Shown here: positions 21,385 through 33,498 of the stretch, in pieces
Layout: the number at the start of each line of letters is the position of its first letter
How positions within the stretch are numbered: the stretch's first letter is position 1
Origin: Metellina segmentata
Lineage: Eukaryota > Arthropoda > Arachnida > Araneae > Tetragnathidae
NCBI GenBank assembly: GCA_947359465.1
Contig: OX375873.1
Location: forward strand, 73,162,278 to 73,226,277
Reading direction: 5' to 3'
Length of the DNA stretch: 64,000 nt
Notes under the pieces: model-generated
The model's database searches: none
Told to the model about the DNA's origin: nothing
Seen by the model: the letters and a program-made list of their open reading frames with translations, nothing else
Program-made: the position numbers and the translations under genes

Positions 21385-24300
21385 TCAAGTTAGCGTGGAA
21401 AAGTAGGATTTATCTAAGACAAAGCCGAGCTGTTTTTGTGCTGCCGACACCGAGACATCGATAAAGCAATGGGATAAAAGCATCAGTATTGTCCGAAATT
21501 ATGCTGAGAAATAACTGAAAGTGTACAAATAAGAAGTGGTTTTCAAATTAACATTTATACTTCTACTGCCCTTGAGTGACTTATTATCATAAAAGTGCAT
21601 TATTGTTTAGAGATATGCTGCAACAAATATTAAGACTCAAAAATGGTGGCCACCACTAGTTTTGATTGTAAGAATCTGTATATAGAAGTACATTTAAACT
21701 TCAAAGCTGTTATCTCTGGTACTTGATGTCGTTTCCCAGAATGTATAATACCTGTATATTTAAATTTAATGGTAGAACTTTTGGAAAATATTACTTTGAT
21801 ACTAAATGTGACGTGTCTAAATGAGCAGGTTATACAAATTTAATCATTAGAGAAAAATATCAAAACTGAAATTTCATTAGCAGCTGGTTTCTTTGAGGAG
21901 TTTAAACGTTTCTAACGTTTTATTTTTAACGTCTAACGTTTTGGAAACATAAGTCTTTTCTGGATGGCATCTAACCATTTTAGTAACGCTCAGATTAATT
22001 ATTCATTCATTAAGAATGCTAATTTTCCCTTAAAATTGTATTTGAAATGTAGGAAAGAAATAGCGTTTTTTTTTATGTCGTAAATTTAAATGACAGTTAT
22101 AATGTATTGTTAAACATTAAATTATTCTCTTCTCAATCATTCTCTTTTATATTCACCCATCTAAACATCAATATGTAATTTATGGCATGTTTTTAAAGCA
22201 AAATATTACAGGAACTCTTTCCACACTTTCTGGAATAAATTCGGCTTGAAATCGTTTTCACATTCGCTTACGAATGCAGATTTCTAACAAAAATTAGATA
22301 GTGGAAAATGTCTGAATTCAAAAGAAAACTAACAAGAGTCGAAAAATGCTTTTAGAAAAGATTTTGTACGCAAGGGCTGGCTGAAGTAAACTTGATTCAA
22401 ACAGACAATATCGAAATAAAATTAATGCTACAATGCACGATAAATTGATAACATTTGCTGTGTACGCTATACTTTTGAAAAGGCTTTTTAAAATGCTTCG
22501 CAAAATGTGAAGTGTCTGTATTTTAAAGCTGTCAACAAACACGCTTTCATCTCAAATCCTTCACTTTCAAAACATGTGTATTCAAACCATTGATGCGTAG
22601 AATTGCTGACAGTAGAACGACGTCTTAAAATCACAAATTAGCAATCACTTTCTGTCAGTCGAGCTTGAATGTTCTTAAAACAAGATGCCCTAAAGCTATC
22701 AATACCAAAATTCAAAGAGTGGCGTTTTGCATTACTTTTGCACGCTACGCCATTTTTCACTCTTTTAAGAAACCAGCTTCTTTCCTAGAAAAAGGGCGCG
22801 TACACACACATCAGAGCAAAGCCAGTGCCTTGGATCAGAAAAGAAGGCCCCAATTCAAAAGCAGTGAGCAGAAAATGATCTTTCCAAGCTGGTGCTACAT
22901 CAAAGGAACCTCTGGTTTGATTAGTTGCCGGATAGATGCCCCCAAGTTTGCTGACAAGATACTGAGAGATTCTTGAGAAATTTTATTACAGAGATATTAA
23001 TCTTTTTAGTACTTTCGAGGTGCAGTTCTTGGAAGAGTTCTTAAATCTTTACTGCGATAGAAATGGTCGAGTCGTTTTCTGCACTTCAAATGAATCGTCT
23101 TTCCCTCTCTCCCCGATTGTATATAATTTCATAATATTTGATCAGACAGCTCGTGTTGAAAGTAATTCGTGTAATTTCTTTAAATAAGTGACTGAAATTC
23201 AATCTATTTTTAGACTGGAAATTTTTAAGCAAAAATTAATGCAGCGACAACCTAAATTTGTATTGCCTTAAAATTTTATCATCACTACAACACATAAAAA
23301 TTTGTAATCCCAAGAAGATATTACTGTTTAACCCTCTGAGAATAACGAGATTTCAGGGTACTGTAATATGATTTTTTGCCACAGCTTACATGACTAAACA
23401 ACCGTATCTATTGGTTGAAATAATACTTGGTACAATTTTATTGGTCAAGAAAATCTCATAACTGATTTTAAGTCATTCAGGGGAAAACTGCATATTTCAG
23501 AATGGATGTATGCATGTGCACCTTACAGGGTATTATGTTTTAATATAAAAGGACTTCATTGATTACTTAAGAAGTAATAATTTATTATATGACAGAGAGA
23601 GAATTATTGATCATGTATTCCTGCTGTATATACAATGAATTTCTAAATGTCTTTTTTCATGACATTTTGGTAAACTCTAACTTTTATCTGCTTAATTCAG
23701 AATAACTTTAAATTCAATCGAAATTAGAAGTAATGTCTGAGTGCGCAGTTTACTATGTCTTTTACATCAACAATTCCTTAAAGTAGGTCAAATTGTATTT
23801 ATTTTGGAAGAATTGAATCTAAGTTATTAAATGCGAAAAAAGTCCCAAGCCGACAAGTACTTTTTCAGCAATTTCAGGATAAAAATTAGGGTGCATAAAA
23901 TGAAGTAGTTGAAAATTATGCAAAACTGCTTCAGTTACTGCAAAAAACGTATGAATAAATTCTTGTTTTACTCGAAACATGGACAGAACTATATCCATAA
24001 CTTCTCTTTTACTGATTGAAACTTCACTATCAGTTTGTTGATTATCCAAATTGTTATGTTTATTTTAAAGAATCTTTAGTTTCAAATCAGACTGCAATTT
24101 TCCCTGCTTGCCTTGGTTCAACATTCAATTTTGTATGCTTGACACTGCTTTGCCCCAAGAAACTTCCGAATTAGCTATGAGGAGGACAATTAATGTTATA
24201 GAGTTGCAGTTGTAACAATGTAAGCCATAGTACTACAATTCCTTAATACTTTTTAAGGAAATACGTGAAACTATTTTGCGGTTAATTATTTTGTTTACAG

Positions 24301-24930
24301 ATTGACTGGTTTAATTTATTATGACCAAAAACATTACTTTATACTATTTAACCTTGACTCTTAAATTGTTGAGTATGGCTGATCTTGGATGGGAGAAACT
24401 TCTGAAATTTGCACGACTTTATTAACGGCATATGGCATATCCAGTTGCTTGGATACTTACCGACCACTCCTGGATCCGTCTGTTCAATCCACAAGGCCAG
24501 TTGCAACAGTGTCAAGTTCTTTATTCGCTATAGATTTGCTTTCCCCCTGCTAACAATATTGTAAAGTTTCATAAATTTCATAAAGTGAAATCTCTTTTTC
24601 AACAATTTGTAAAAGTCATTGTATATTTTCTTAAGCCTTATATTTACTTCTCCACACGAAAAAAAACATATATTGCTTAAAAAACTCTATCGCAAAGTAA
24701 ATAGGAATTCTTAGTAGCTAAAAGACTAACTAAGGTATTTGAGCATCAAACAAAATTAAATTTTAATATTCATTAAAAAAAATCTGTTACCTTAAAAGTA
24801 TTTTAAGGGTCTGGTTTAGAAAATTACATTAATACAGCAAATATATTTCATTTTTAAACACTGCCCTCTATCTGGGTCTATTATTGCTTTATCTACCAAA
24901 AAACACGAAACATACTAGCAGAGATTCAGT
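21385..24930. other. Long stretch with no supported gene
   Basis: I saw only chance frames: 103 codons at 22665-22976 on the plus strand, and 74 and 76 codons on the minus strand at 22318-22542 and 23819-24049. None resembles a protein I know and none has splice partners I could support. A short run of AACGTT-type repeats lies near 21910-21950. Confidence 0.5.
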
Positions 24931-24939
24931 CGACGATAT

Positions 24940-25100
24940 CACAAGCAAGTGTATCGGTGTTCGCTTGCGTCATAAATCTCAAGCTGATGGGCGACTTACC
25001 TGCAGCTAGATTCAATCCTTGTAGGCCATTCCTCAAGTGAGCAGTAGATTATGCAGGACCATTTATTTTGTGCCTCTCCAAGGGACGTAGTCGAGATCTA
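24940..25100 (+). pseudogene. BEL/Pao retrotransposon integrase fragment
   Basis: The plus strand at 24978-25095 reads LKLMGDLPAARFNPCRPFLK, a stop, then AVDYAGPFILCLSKGRSRD. The order M-G-x-L-P ... R-P-F ... V-D-Y-A-G-P-F marks the start of the integrase core in BEL/Pao polyproteins; the Asp of VDYAG is the first catalytic residue of that core. One frameshift lies just upstream and one stop inside. No LTR or other Pol domain was found around it, so it is an isolated fragment. Confidence 0.75.
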
Positions 25101-25489
25101 TTTAGAAGCAGAAGACAAAAATCCTTTTGATTCTTCTAGTACACTCTCTCACGAGAGATTGCTACGTAAGTTGGATCATGTGTCCTAGTAACAATGCGAG
25201 AAAACGCTTTTCTGAGAACAAAACAACAGCCGTGTATTTTAATAGTGTTTGACTGACAGTTGGATAAGAGGTATTGAAAAGGTCATTTAAGCCCTTTTTC
25301 TTCAACTAAAGCAATTGGATTTGACTCAATGAACTGCTAAAGGTCAAAGTTCGAAATAAAGAGTATTTTCTAGATCAGTACTTCGATCTTCGAAAGAAGT
25401 AAAAAGTACCGCTTTTAAAAGATCTTAGAAATATCTTAAAATTAGGGATATGCATAAAAAATGGTAATTGAAAAGAACATACCGGAAAT

Positions 25490-25700
25490 ACATATTCTCC
25501 TATTGACTGATCGTTCAAATGAAAGGGCTGTGGTTGCTTTTAGACTAGTGACAGGACATGATTGTCTTGCAGTCTACCAATAGGTTTGGAGTTTTGGACC
25601 GTCCAACATGCCCTCTCTGCCCCAGTGGTGAATTGATGAGCTCTGACCGGCTATTTGGCAGCAACTGGAAGTACTATGTGCTATCGCTATTGAGAGACTA
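25490..25700 (+). pseudogene. LINE ORF2 C-terminal fragment (post-RNase H, CPLC motif)
   Basis: The plus strand reads RAVVAFRLVTGHDCLAVYQ; after a frameshift RIGVLDRPTCPLCPSGELMS and then, frames mixed, a run that ends in SDRL and LEVLCAIAIE. The R-x-x-T-G-H-D-C-L ... C-P-L-C ... G-E pattern is the C-terminal zinc-binding tail of jockey/R1-type non-LTR retrotransposons. It is 5' truncated, as LINE copies usually are. It is not part of the larger LINE at 36.9-41.2 kb, whose tail differs. Confidence 0.7.
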
Positions 25701-26238
25701 GAGATGGTTGATCCTCATAGTTTTTATTAATTTTATCTGTTTTATTTTTATGCTTTAGTATTTAATGTTGTTTTCTACTATATTTTGCATTTTCTGTTGT
25801 GATTTCGAATGAGAATTCAGGTATGGTTTTTTAAAGTTGTTGGTAAAACTGTCGTGATGGGGGGGATGTTTTAATGAGATGCCATAATGGGATGGAATCT
25901 ATTGAATATAATTTGTTGGTAAAAAAGTTGTAAGTAAAAAAATGTAGGTGTGTTGTATCATTTTCGAACTTTTCTGAGCATCTGCCCTCACTTACCCTCT
26001 GTACCAAATTAGATGACGGGCCCAAGCACCAGGATGTAGGACTGGCTCCTCTACAAAATTAAAATATAGGAATCAAGTGTTAAGATCAAGTCAGAAGATC
26101 AGGATTTTACATACTAAAGCTCAGTTTGAAATACGTAGAGGAAGCATATTCCACCACTACTATCTATATTTAGCATTGATAGTAAACGAAATTAAAAGTA
26201 AACAAAGAAAAATCGCAATAATTTTACATATATTTAGT

Positions 26239-26455
<217 letters not shown>

Positions 26456-27354
26456 GTTGAGAAAACATAGCATTCGTATAACAGTAACGACAACTATTCA
26501 CGTCTATTTGGATCAATTTTGGTTCTTGGCTTCAGAACACTAATACCGGCGTTCCTTTCTGTGGGATATTCGGCTGTATGAAATACAGTATAAGTGTAAA
26601 TAAAAACTACTTTTGTTCGGTACTCACCAAACGAACATAGAAATAACTTGGCAGGTTTTCAAGAATTATGTATGAATTTTATTATAATCTTTCAAGCAAT
26701 GTACTTAAGTTTTAAATATGTCTGCACTAGTGATATTAGGTTGAGTTGAAAATCATATACTCGACCTTCAAGTGCAACACTATAATTCACACTTTTCGAG
26801 ACATGAATATTTAAGTTTTCTGTACTAGAATGTGGTGATTTCTAGATCAGTAAAGATTTAACTAAGCAGCTTTTTTGCATAAAGGTTAGATTTCTTCTTG
26901 AGGAATGCTAAGAAAGCATATTAACTGATAAATTTATTAATAAATGCATATTATTTACATTAATTTTACCAATAAACTGCTATAGCGGTGCATAATCATG
27001 TCGAAAATATCATTCTTTAAATAATTGATCAATTAAGTAAAGACGAAGTGTATAATAAAAATTGTTAAAAAGATGAAATTACAGTTTTAGCATTGCTAAA
27101 AATTATAATTAATTTCCCTTCGACTTAGTGTGTTTCACATGTAAGACAATTATTTGTTATTTTCACGCTTCGAAAGTGAAAAAGAAACGAATGTGTAACA
27201 GAGTTAGAAGTCCTTTGTAATGTATCAACGTTATAATTAAATGGCGGGGAGAATTGAATAGCTGTATTTATAGATATTATAGACAAATTAAATTTAACTT
27301 GTGGTGTTTTATGAGTATTGCAATGCAAGTTAAACTATCGATAAACTATTGCCT

Positions 27355-28045
27355 CTTGCTTTGGAGAGTGGGGTACCAGCTCAGATGTTGTCATCTTCAT
27401 ATGACCGTGGTTAAAAATTAAGAGGTGTTGTCCTCGAATCTATCTCTTTGGTATTAGTCTAAGATCGTTACCAAATCGTTAAGGTAGGAAGTCGCAAGTA
27501 CATGAATTTTTTGGGATCTTCAACATTCCACTCCACAAGGTAGTCACATTGATCGTAGTTGATCCACTTATGAAAAAATTTGAAAGTTTTCACCAAGGAA
27601 TACAAATTTTCAAATAAAAAAAAATAAATATTTTCTAAAGTTTTCATGATGACACACAAATACATTCCGACTAAAAAATTTCCTTCGCTTTTAATCTTGG
27701 AACGTCACCAATAGCCCGTTGTGTTTTTTCTGTGTGACATTAATTGGTATTAGTCTAAGATCGTTACCAAATCGTTAAGGTAGGAAGTCGCAAGTACATG
27801 AATTTTTTGGGATCTTCAACATTCCACTCCACAAGGTAGTCACATTGATCGTAGTTGTTCCACTTATGAAAAAATGTGGAAGTTTTCACCAAGGAATACG
27901 AATTTTCAAATTAAAAAATTAAATATTTTCTAAAGTTTTCATGATGACACACAAATACATTCCGACTAAAAAATTTCCTTCGCTTTTAATCTTGGAACGT
28001 CACCAATAGCCCGTTGTGTTTTTTCTTTGTGACATTAATTCATTA
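27355..28045 (+). mobile_element. SINE family 1, copy b, interrupted and duplicated
   Basis: The body AGTGGGGTACCAGCTCAGAT ... ATGACCGTGGTTAAAAATTA matches SINE copy a. The 3' part, ACGTCACCAATAGCCCGTTG, appears twice, at about 27702 and 27997, because a 296-bp segment is tandemly repeated. Inside that segment about 210 bp of foreign sequence splits the SINE between CGTTACCAA and CGTCACCAATAGCCC. The tail is TTACCTTACC. The tRNA-like head is missing. Confidence 0.75.
27448..28038 (+). repeat. Tandem duplication, 296-bp period, very similar copies
   Basis: Copies 27448-27743 and 27744-28038 both run from TTGGTATTAGTCTAAGATCG to GTGACATTAA. By eye they differ at only about ten positions in 295, so the duplication is recent compared with the rest of the window. 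The breakpoints lie within the SINE body and SINE tail. Confidence 0.9.
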
Positions 28046-28165
28046 CCTTACCTACATATCATAGAAAATAGACTTTCAGTAAAAATAAATATTTTAAATA
28101 TCCTTATATCATTCATCAAATATTCATAAATTATTGATACTTCGGATGAAAATCCTTTTAAAAAA

Positions 28166-28715
28166 TACTTAAAAATGAGTGTCGTATAATATTTCTAAAT
28201 TATATACACTAAAAATTAATATTATATACGTTAAAAATAATATCAGGAAAGTAGAAGCAATTACATTGTGATAAATACAAATATTATTATTTATTTTAAT
28301 ACTTTATACTTAAAATAAAAAAAATCATTTTAAATACAAAATTTTTAAAAATTTAAATTTCCTGTGAAATTAATAAGATTCACGACCTAATAAACATTTA
28401 CCATTTTTCATTTTTTAAATACGTGAAGCTAAAGTTTTTAACACAGTTTTGTTGCATATTAGATCAACATCATGTTGTAGAAAATATTTTAAGGGATGAG
28501 TTCATCAATGACAAATCTGTGTCTAAATACCTTAAATCTATCGACAGTACTAATTATATGCCAAACAGTTTTTTTCCAAGTAAAATGAGTACTTAAAAAT
28601 CAGTCTTAGACTATTTCTGAAATATATACACTAAAAAAAATATTATATAGGTTGAAAATAATATCAGGAGAGTATAGTATTGAAGCAAAAACTTTCTGAT
28701 AAATACAAATTATGC
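28166..28715 (+). repeat. Direct repeat, about 125-bp copies 424 bp apart
   Basis: The copies at 28166-28290 and 28590-28715 share TACTTAAAAAT, ATATACACTAAAAA, AATAATATCAGGA and GATAAATACAAAT in the same order with about 80 percent identity. Neither codes. The origin is unknown. Confidence 0.65.
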
Positions 28716-29429
28716 ACTGTATAATATATTTCTCGTAAGTTTAAAACACAATATCTGTACTCTACGACAAATGTAGCTAGAAAATATTAAAACATTGACC
28801 GACTGAGATTTCTAACAAGAAATGAGAGATAACCTGGTTAAGAAATGGTGGAAATCAATAATAATTAAGCAGAGTGCAAAACACTGTGATTCTATTACCA
28901 ACAACTACCAAATAAAGTGTATGGACTCAATTTTATACTTTCATAATATGTAGTCGTTTCGACTTAATCAAAGATTAGATTAGAAAAGTGGAATCAATTA
29001 CCATACAAAATTGCTAGCACAGATATTTTTTTTGTACACAGTTACAAGCATCTAATCTTTCTAACATCTAATTTAAAAGGACCAAACTACGATTAACATG
29101 ATAAACGTCGTAAATTCTATTTCAGTAGCAAGCGTTTGAGGTAGATTTTTTGGTAAAAAAATAAATACTTCAGATTCTACAAATTCCACCACGAATTAGT
29201 ATAAATATTTTATTAGAAATGCGTATCCTTCGAACTCACCTCATTAAGCATTTCTAGGAAACCTTAAAATATTCATCCGTTCGAATGCAAACGAATCCTT
29301 ATTTAGGAAATTAAAAGAGGCATTTTAAATCAGCTCAAGTAGACAAGATACTTCTATGAAGTATTTCCGCTTTTTTCCCAAACAGTCTTGGGGAAGTTGT
29401 TCGAATATGCACTTCTTCGGATAGCAACG

Positions 29430-29720
29430 AAACATGCAAATTCCAATTTTTAACTACGTCAACGAGTGCCCCGAAAGTTTCCTCGAAAGCCGTGGAGCCT
29501 ATCTGTTGAAGAATTTACCTTTCGTGGTAGCCGGTGACGAGATTCGTGCACATTATCTTTCGACTACGGGAGCACACGGCGTGGTTGCATAGGAAACTTT
29601 GAACTCCGAACTGTTAAATTATGCGAACGTGAGCCCCGAATACAGTCCTGAGAGAATTTCGCGTTCGTTCGCTGCGAGTCATTCAACACTGAGAACGCCA
29701 TTTTGGATTCCATTCAGAGA
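29430..29720. promoter_or_regulatory. CpG-dense block, possible promoter or conserved element
   Basis: I count roughly 25 CpG dinucleotides in about 270 bases, far above the rest of this AT-rich window. There is no long frame, no inverted repeat boundary and no match to the repeats of the window. Unmethylated promoters and some conserved elements look like this. No TATA box or exon with splice sites could be tied to it, so the call is only suggestive. Confidence 0.35.
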
Positions 29721-30376
29721 ACTTTAATGTTGTAGGGTACACGAAAATCTGTTTGTTTCGCATTCAGTTTTCTGGAAATAGATTTCATATTGCATCGAAT
29801 AAATAGCTTAGTTGCCTTTTAGAAAGTGTCTATGTCGGTTTCACTTAGTTTGTTGGTTTCTAGACATCGTAAAAGTATTCGTACATATCCGTGATATTTG
29901 CTCATATTGACTGCTATTCGCCATTTTTATCATTAAGTGTAAAATTAAAAGACTTTGAAAATAACAGAATTAACAGCATTTAAATGTATTACGTATTGAC
30001 CTTTACTTTAATTTTTAAAGCAAATCACGAGGATAGTATATGTAGAAGTCTCGTCGAAGATTATTTAGTAGTAAGTTAATTCATACACACGACCAGTGAT
30101 AGTGGACTGTATGAATTTTATTGTTGAATCATGAATTCAATCATCAGTGGACAATTCTTCCCTGTGAAGAATATAACACAAAATTGTATTGAACCCCAAG
30201 GCATGGATTTTGGAGCACGTTGCTGTCTCCCCACACACTCAGAATACGAATCCAAAAAGAACGAAGTTGGCGCCTAAAAAACTAAGATATTACCTGACCT
30301 ATGTTCTAAATGCAAAAAAGGAACATAGTTCACAGCTACTGTTACTCGTTTATACATATTTCTGTGTGATTCATCT

Positions 30377-30432
30377 AGAATATTCCATGTAGAACATTCA
30401 TTCCACCTAGAATATTCCTTGCAGAACATTCC
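30377..30432. promoter_or_regulatory. Cluster of four heat-shock-element-like dyads
   Basis: AGAATATTCC (30377), AGAACATTCA (30391), AGAATATTCC (30409) and AGAACATTCC (30423) all fit the GAA-nn-TTC core of heat-shock factor sites. They arise from two tandem copies of a 32-bp unit, spaced 14-18-14. No heat-shock gene is visible nearby, so this may be a chance product of a short duplication. Confidence 0.35.
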
Positions 30433-31079
30433 AAGCAAAATTGAATCATGTAAAAAATAAACATAATACAAAAGGCGAAGAGGATGGGATGAAGGCTTCC
30501 GAATTACTTTTCAAATTGTTACGATTAAACATTATTTCTAAAGTGTATACGTTCTAATTTGCAGTGCAATAGATACAATAATTCCTCTCTGTCAACAAAT
30601 AAGAAGAAATTTCCCGCAGATGTACTTTTTAAATAAATCCCACACAAATATCAGAAAGGTTATCAAGAAAGTTTTCTCGGAATGGGTTTCCCTATCATGG
30701 CGATTACGAATAACATAAACGAGTCCAAAGTATCTCGAATTTAATAACTACGGAGTGAAATTTCTTCAGCACCAGCTAGCTCTTGAAACCCAAAGCGACT
30801 AAAGGAACTCAAGTGTAACGGCTTCAAGGAATTCTATTTTACTCCCATCGTATATTTCCCTCTCGTATAGTTTCGAAACTTGCTTACTCCGGACTTTTCT
30901 GCTACACTTGCGATAAGGGAAAAAAGCCAGACACAGATATGCTCCAGAAAACTCCGATTCATGCGAGAACCGCGCATTAGATTAGACCGCTTAAAAATTG
31001 TTTTTTAACTCTCTGAGGGGTTTACACACATAATTCTAGCTTGCAATCTTCCCTCTTCTCTGCATGACATCTAATCAAT

Positions 31080-31905
31080 TTTGACTTTCTTGACCAATAG
31101 AATCTTTCAAAAGGATCTGTTCAAAGGAAATATGCAAAAACATTTTTTCGAAGGATTCTATTCCATGGAAATCAATAGTAGAATCATTAAAAAAATTCTA
31201 AGCAAAATAATATAGGAAATTTGTCAAAGGACTCTATTTGTGATGTAAATGAGCTCATGTGTTGACTTTGTAATCGGACCGTGGTTTGAAATTACGAGAT
31301 GTTGCCTCAAAACTTTCCCTTTGAGATTGATCTAGGACCTTCACCAATAGCTCATTGTGTTGCTTCATTATGATATTCGTTCAACTCAATCTATAGAAAT
31401 GAAAAATAGAATATTTCCAGAGATTTCATTTCAGACAACAGAAAGAGACAATCTTTCCAAATGATTCTATTCTAATGAAATGACCTGAGTAATCTTAAGA
31501 AAGAACTATGTTCAAAAAATGTGACCAATAGAATGTTTGTAAATAATTCTAGTCTAACAAAAGGAACACAATAATCCTTACGGAAGATTCGAATTAAAGG
31601 AAAAGGGCAATGGAATCATTTTAAAGGATTTTATTCCAAGAAGACCAATATAATATTTCCAAATGATTCATTTTTAAGCAAACAAGGAATAAAATATTGC
31701 CAAAGGGTTCTTTCTAAAAAAACAGTTTAACTTTCCAAAGGATTGTATTCTCAGGAAATGACTATTAGAATCTTTATAAGGTTTTCTGATCTAAGGATAT
31801 TATCTACAGAATCTTCCCAGAGCATTCTATTCCACCGAAAGATATAATATTCCAAATGTAATATTCTAAGGAAAGAAACAATAGAAGATATTTCTAAGGA
31901 TTAAA
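31080..31905 (+). repeat. Degenerate palindromic minisatellite, about 40-bp unit
   Basis: Fourteen or so degraded units follow each other. The consensus is about CAATAGAATCTTTCC then AAAGGATTCTATTCTAAGGA, so the core AATAGAAT ... ATTCTATT is an inverted repeat with a CTTTCCAAAG centre. Clear units start near 31095, 31406, 31454, 31525, 31610, 31733, 31766 and 31806. A SINE fragment (31255-31395) interrupts the array. Confidence 0.75.
31255..31395 (+). mobile_element. SINE family 1, copy c, 3' part
   Basis: ATCGGACCGTGGTTTGAAAT and CACCAATAGCTCATTGTGTT match the body and 3' part of the other copies. The tRNA-like head is missing. It is inserted in the minisatellite. Confidence 0.7.
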
Positions 31906-32523
31906 AAAAAAGCGGGTAACCACTGTCCCCATTATACCCTAAGGTTTGGTTTTGAATACCTTTGGGTGGAATATCTGGTATGTCGATCGCTGGTGAAACG
32001 AAGATTGCGGATATTTGTTTGACATGTATTTATTTAGACGTTTTTGGTGGAAACATGACAGGGGCATTAGAGTGTGGCCAAGGCTTAGTATTCTATGGCG
32101 ACCTTATGGATGATGGGTCTGTAGGTAACTAAACTAAGTTAGCAGTAGGCAAAGCGTCATAATTAACTTTCATAGGCTCAGCCGGTGACAGTTCATTATA
32201 TTGTCCAGCGACGTCGCCGTGAACGCCCGCGTGCTCCGCCTGCCATCATTATTGCCAATCAGCTTTAGATCTCTACTCGCACATTTCATAGATTTAGATT
32301 TCTTGGTATAATTTTGTTCTTCTCTCTCTTTTGAACTGCTCTTTTAACTGTTTATGATATCTTCGACAAGTCGTCACATTCCACTTTACACAATTTTCAC
32401 ACAAGTGGTATAAACTGCCAACTAGTAACATGGAACTATAGAACTTGTCGTTCTTTTCAATTTGAGCAGGAACTCACCACTATCCGTCGATTAGAACTTA
32501 AGTTACAGTGGTTGAATAGACCA

Positions 32524-32630
32524 GCGTATGTGTGTGTGCGTATGTGCATGCGTTAGCGTGTGTGTGCATATGCGTTTGCGTGAGTAAGTGTGTGTGTACC
32601 TGCGTGTGTGTGCGTCATGCGTGTGAGTAC
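32524..32630 (+). repeat. GT-rich low-complexity tract
   Basis: An impure (GT)n run with CG and CA interruptions, repeated GTGTGTGTGCG-type words. Confidence 0.9.
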
Positions 32631-32885
32631 CCCGAAATGCAATATGACTCATTTCCCCCACTACGTGGTACAAAAGCCAGGGGTTTTATTAGTCAAATTG
32701 ATTAGTTGATTAGTCAGAGGGTTCCTAGTCAACGCGACCTACCTTTCTCTACACGATGGAAGGTCATTCTCCCTGTAGCTGCTGGACTTTGAGCTATCAA
32801 CACTTTTCGTGGCGAGAAGATTTCGTCCGACGACCATTTTAAAGACTTCTTCACGACAAAAATTTTTGGATTCTTTCAATCAATA

Positions 32886-33117
32886 GATGTAGGTATTTAG
32901 TCATTCAGTGTGTTGTAAGGTATAAACAATGCTACACTAATCGGAAATTTCGCATAGGGCTTACACCTCGGTTAAGCTGGCGGGTTGGGTTTCATGTGTG
33001 TTTGCGCAACAATTAAAAAGTGCACCAAAATAAATTATAAAACAAAGGATAGGTCGGGGAAGAGCAGAAGATATTAGAATGCAATTCCTAATCCAAAACA
33101 TCTAAAGAGGTAGAAGG
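32886..33117 (+). repeat. About 230-bp direct repeat, copy 1
   Basis: It shares with 33499-33727 the words TTTAGTCATT, TTAAGCTG-CGGGTTGGGTT, CACCAAAATAAA and GGTCGGGGA in the same order. Identity is about 70-75 percent. The two copies bracket a minisatellite remnant and the hairpin. Confidence 0.7.
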
Positions 33118-33119
33118 AA

Positions 33120-33250
33120 TGGGGGAAAACTCCCAATCTTTCCAAAGGATTGTTTTCTCAGGAGATCACCAGTGGAATTTTTCCAATGAGTTCCAATCTA
33201 AGAATATCCGAAACAAAATCTTTCCAAAGGATCCTATTCCAAGAAAACGT
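33120..33250 (+). repeat. Minisatellite units between the direct repeats
   Basis: Three more units of the 31-kb minisatellite (CAATCTTTCCAAAGGATTG near 33137, and again near 33167 and 33209). So the array and the hairpin share one origin. Confidence 0.7.
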
Positions 33251-33491
33251 ACAATAGAAGATTTTCAAAAGTCATATTCCAGGAGAGGAACAATAGAAAA
33301 TTTTCAGAAGTTTATTCTAAGGAAAGGAACAATATAATATTTATAAGGATTAAAAACATCTATTGGTTAAAAGAACCCATGGATGTTTTTAATCCTTATA
33401 AATATTATATTGTTCCTTTCCTTAGAGTAAACTTTTGAAAATTTTCTATTGTTCCTCTCCTGGAATATAACTTTTGAAAATATTCTATTGT
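33251..33491. repeat. Large hairpin: 110-bp arms, 21-bp loop
   Basis: The left arm 33251-33360 and the right arm 33382-33491 are reverse complements with about 95 percent identity. Each arm is built from three minisatellite units (ACAATAGAA... blocks). The loop 33361-33381 is unique sequence. Such inverted repeats usually arise by inverted duplication during repair or replication slippage. Confidence 0.92.
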
Positions 33492-33498
33492 CATTTGT

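Noticed and set aside
22665..22976. A 103-codon plus-strand frame as a host gene
   Set aside because: No recognisable domain, no conserved start context and no partner exon; expected by chance in 64 kb.
28060..28720. A CRISPR-like array
   Set aside because: There are only two diverged 125-bp copies with no regular short repeats or spacers, and the window is eukaryotic.
31910..32450. An LTR in the less AT-rich stretch before the GT tract
   Set aside because: I looked for TG...CA ends, a TATA box followed by AATAAA, and a target duplication and found no consistent set.
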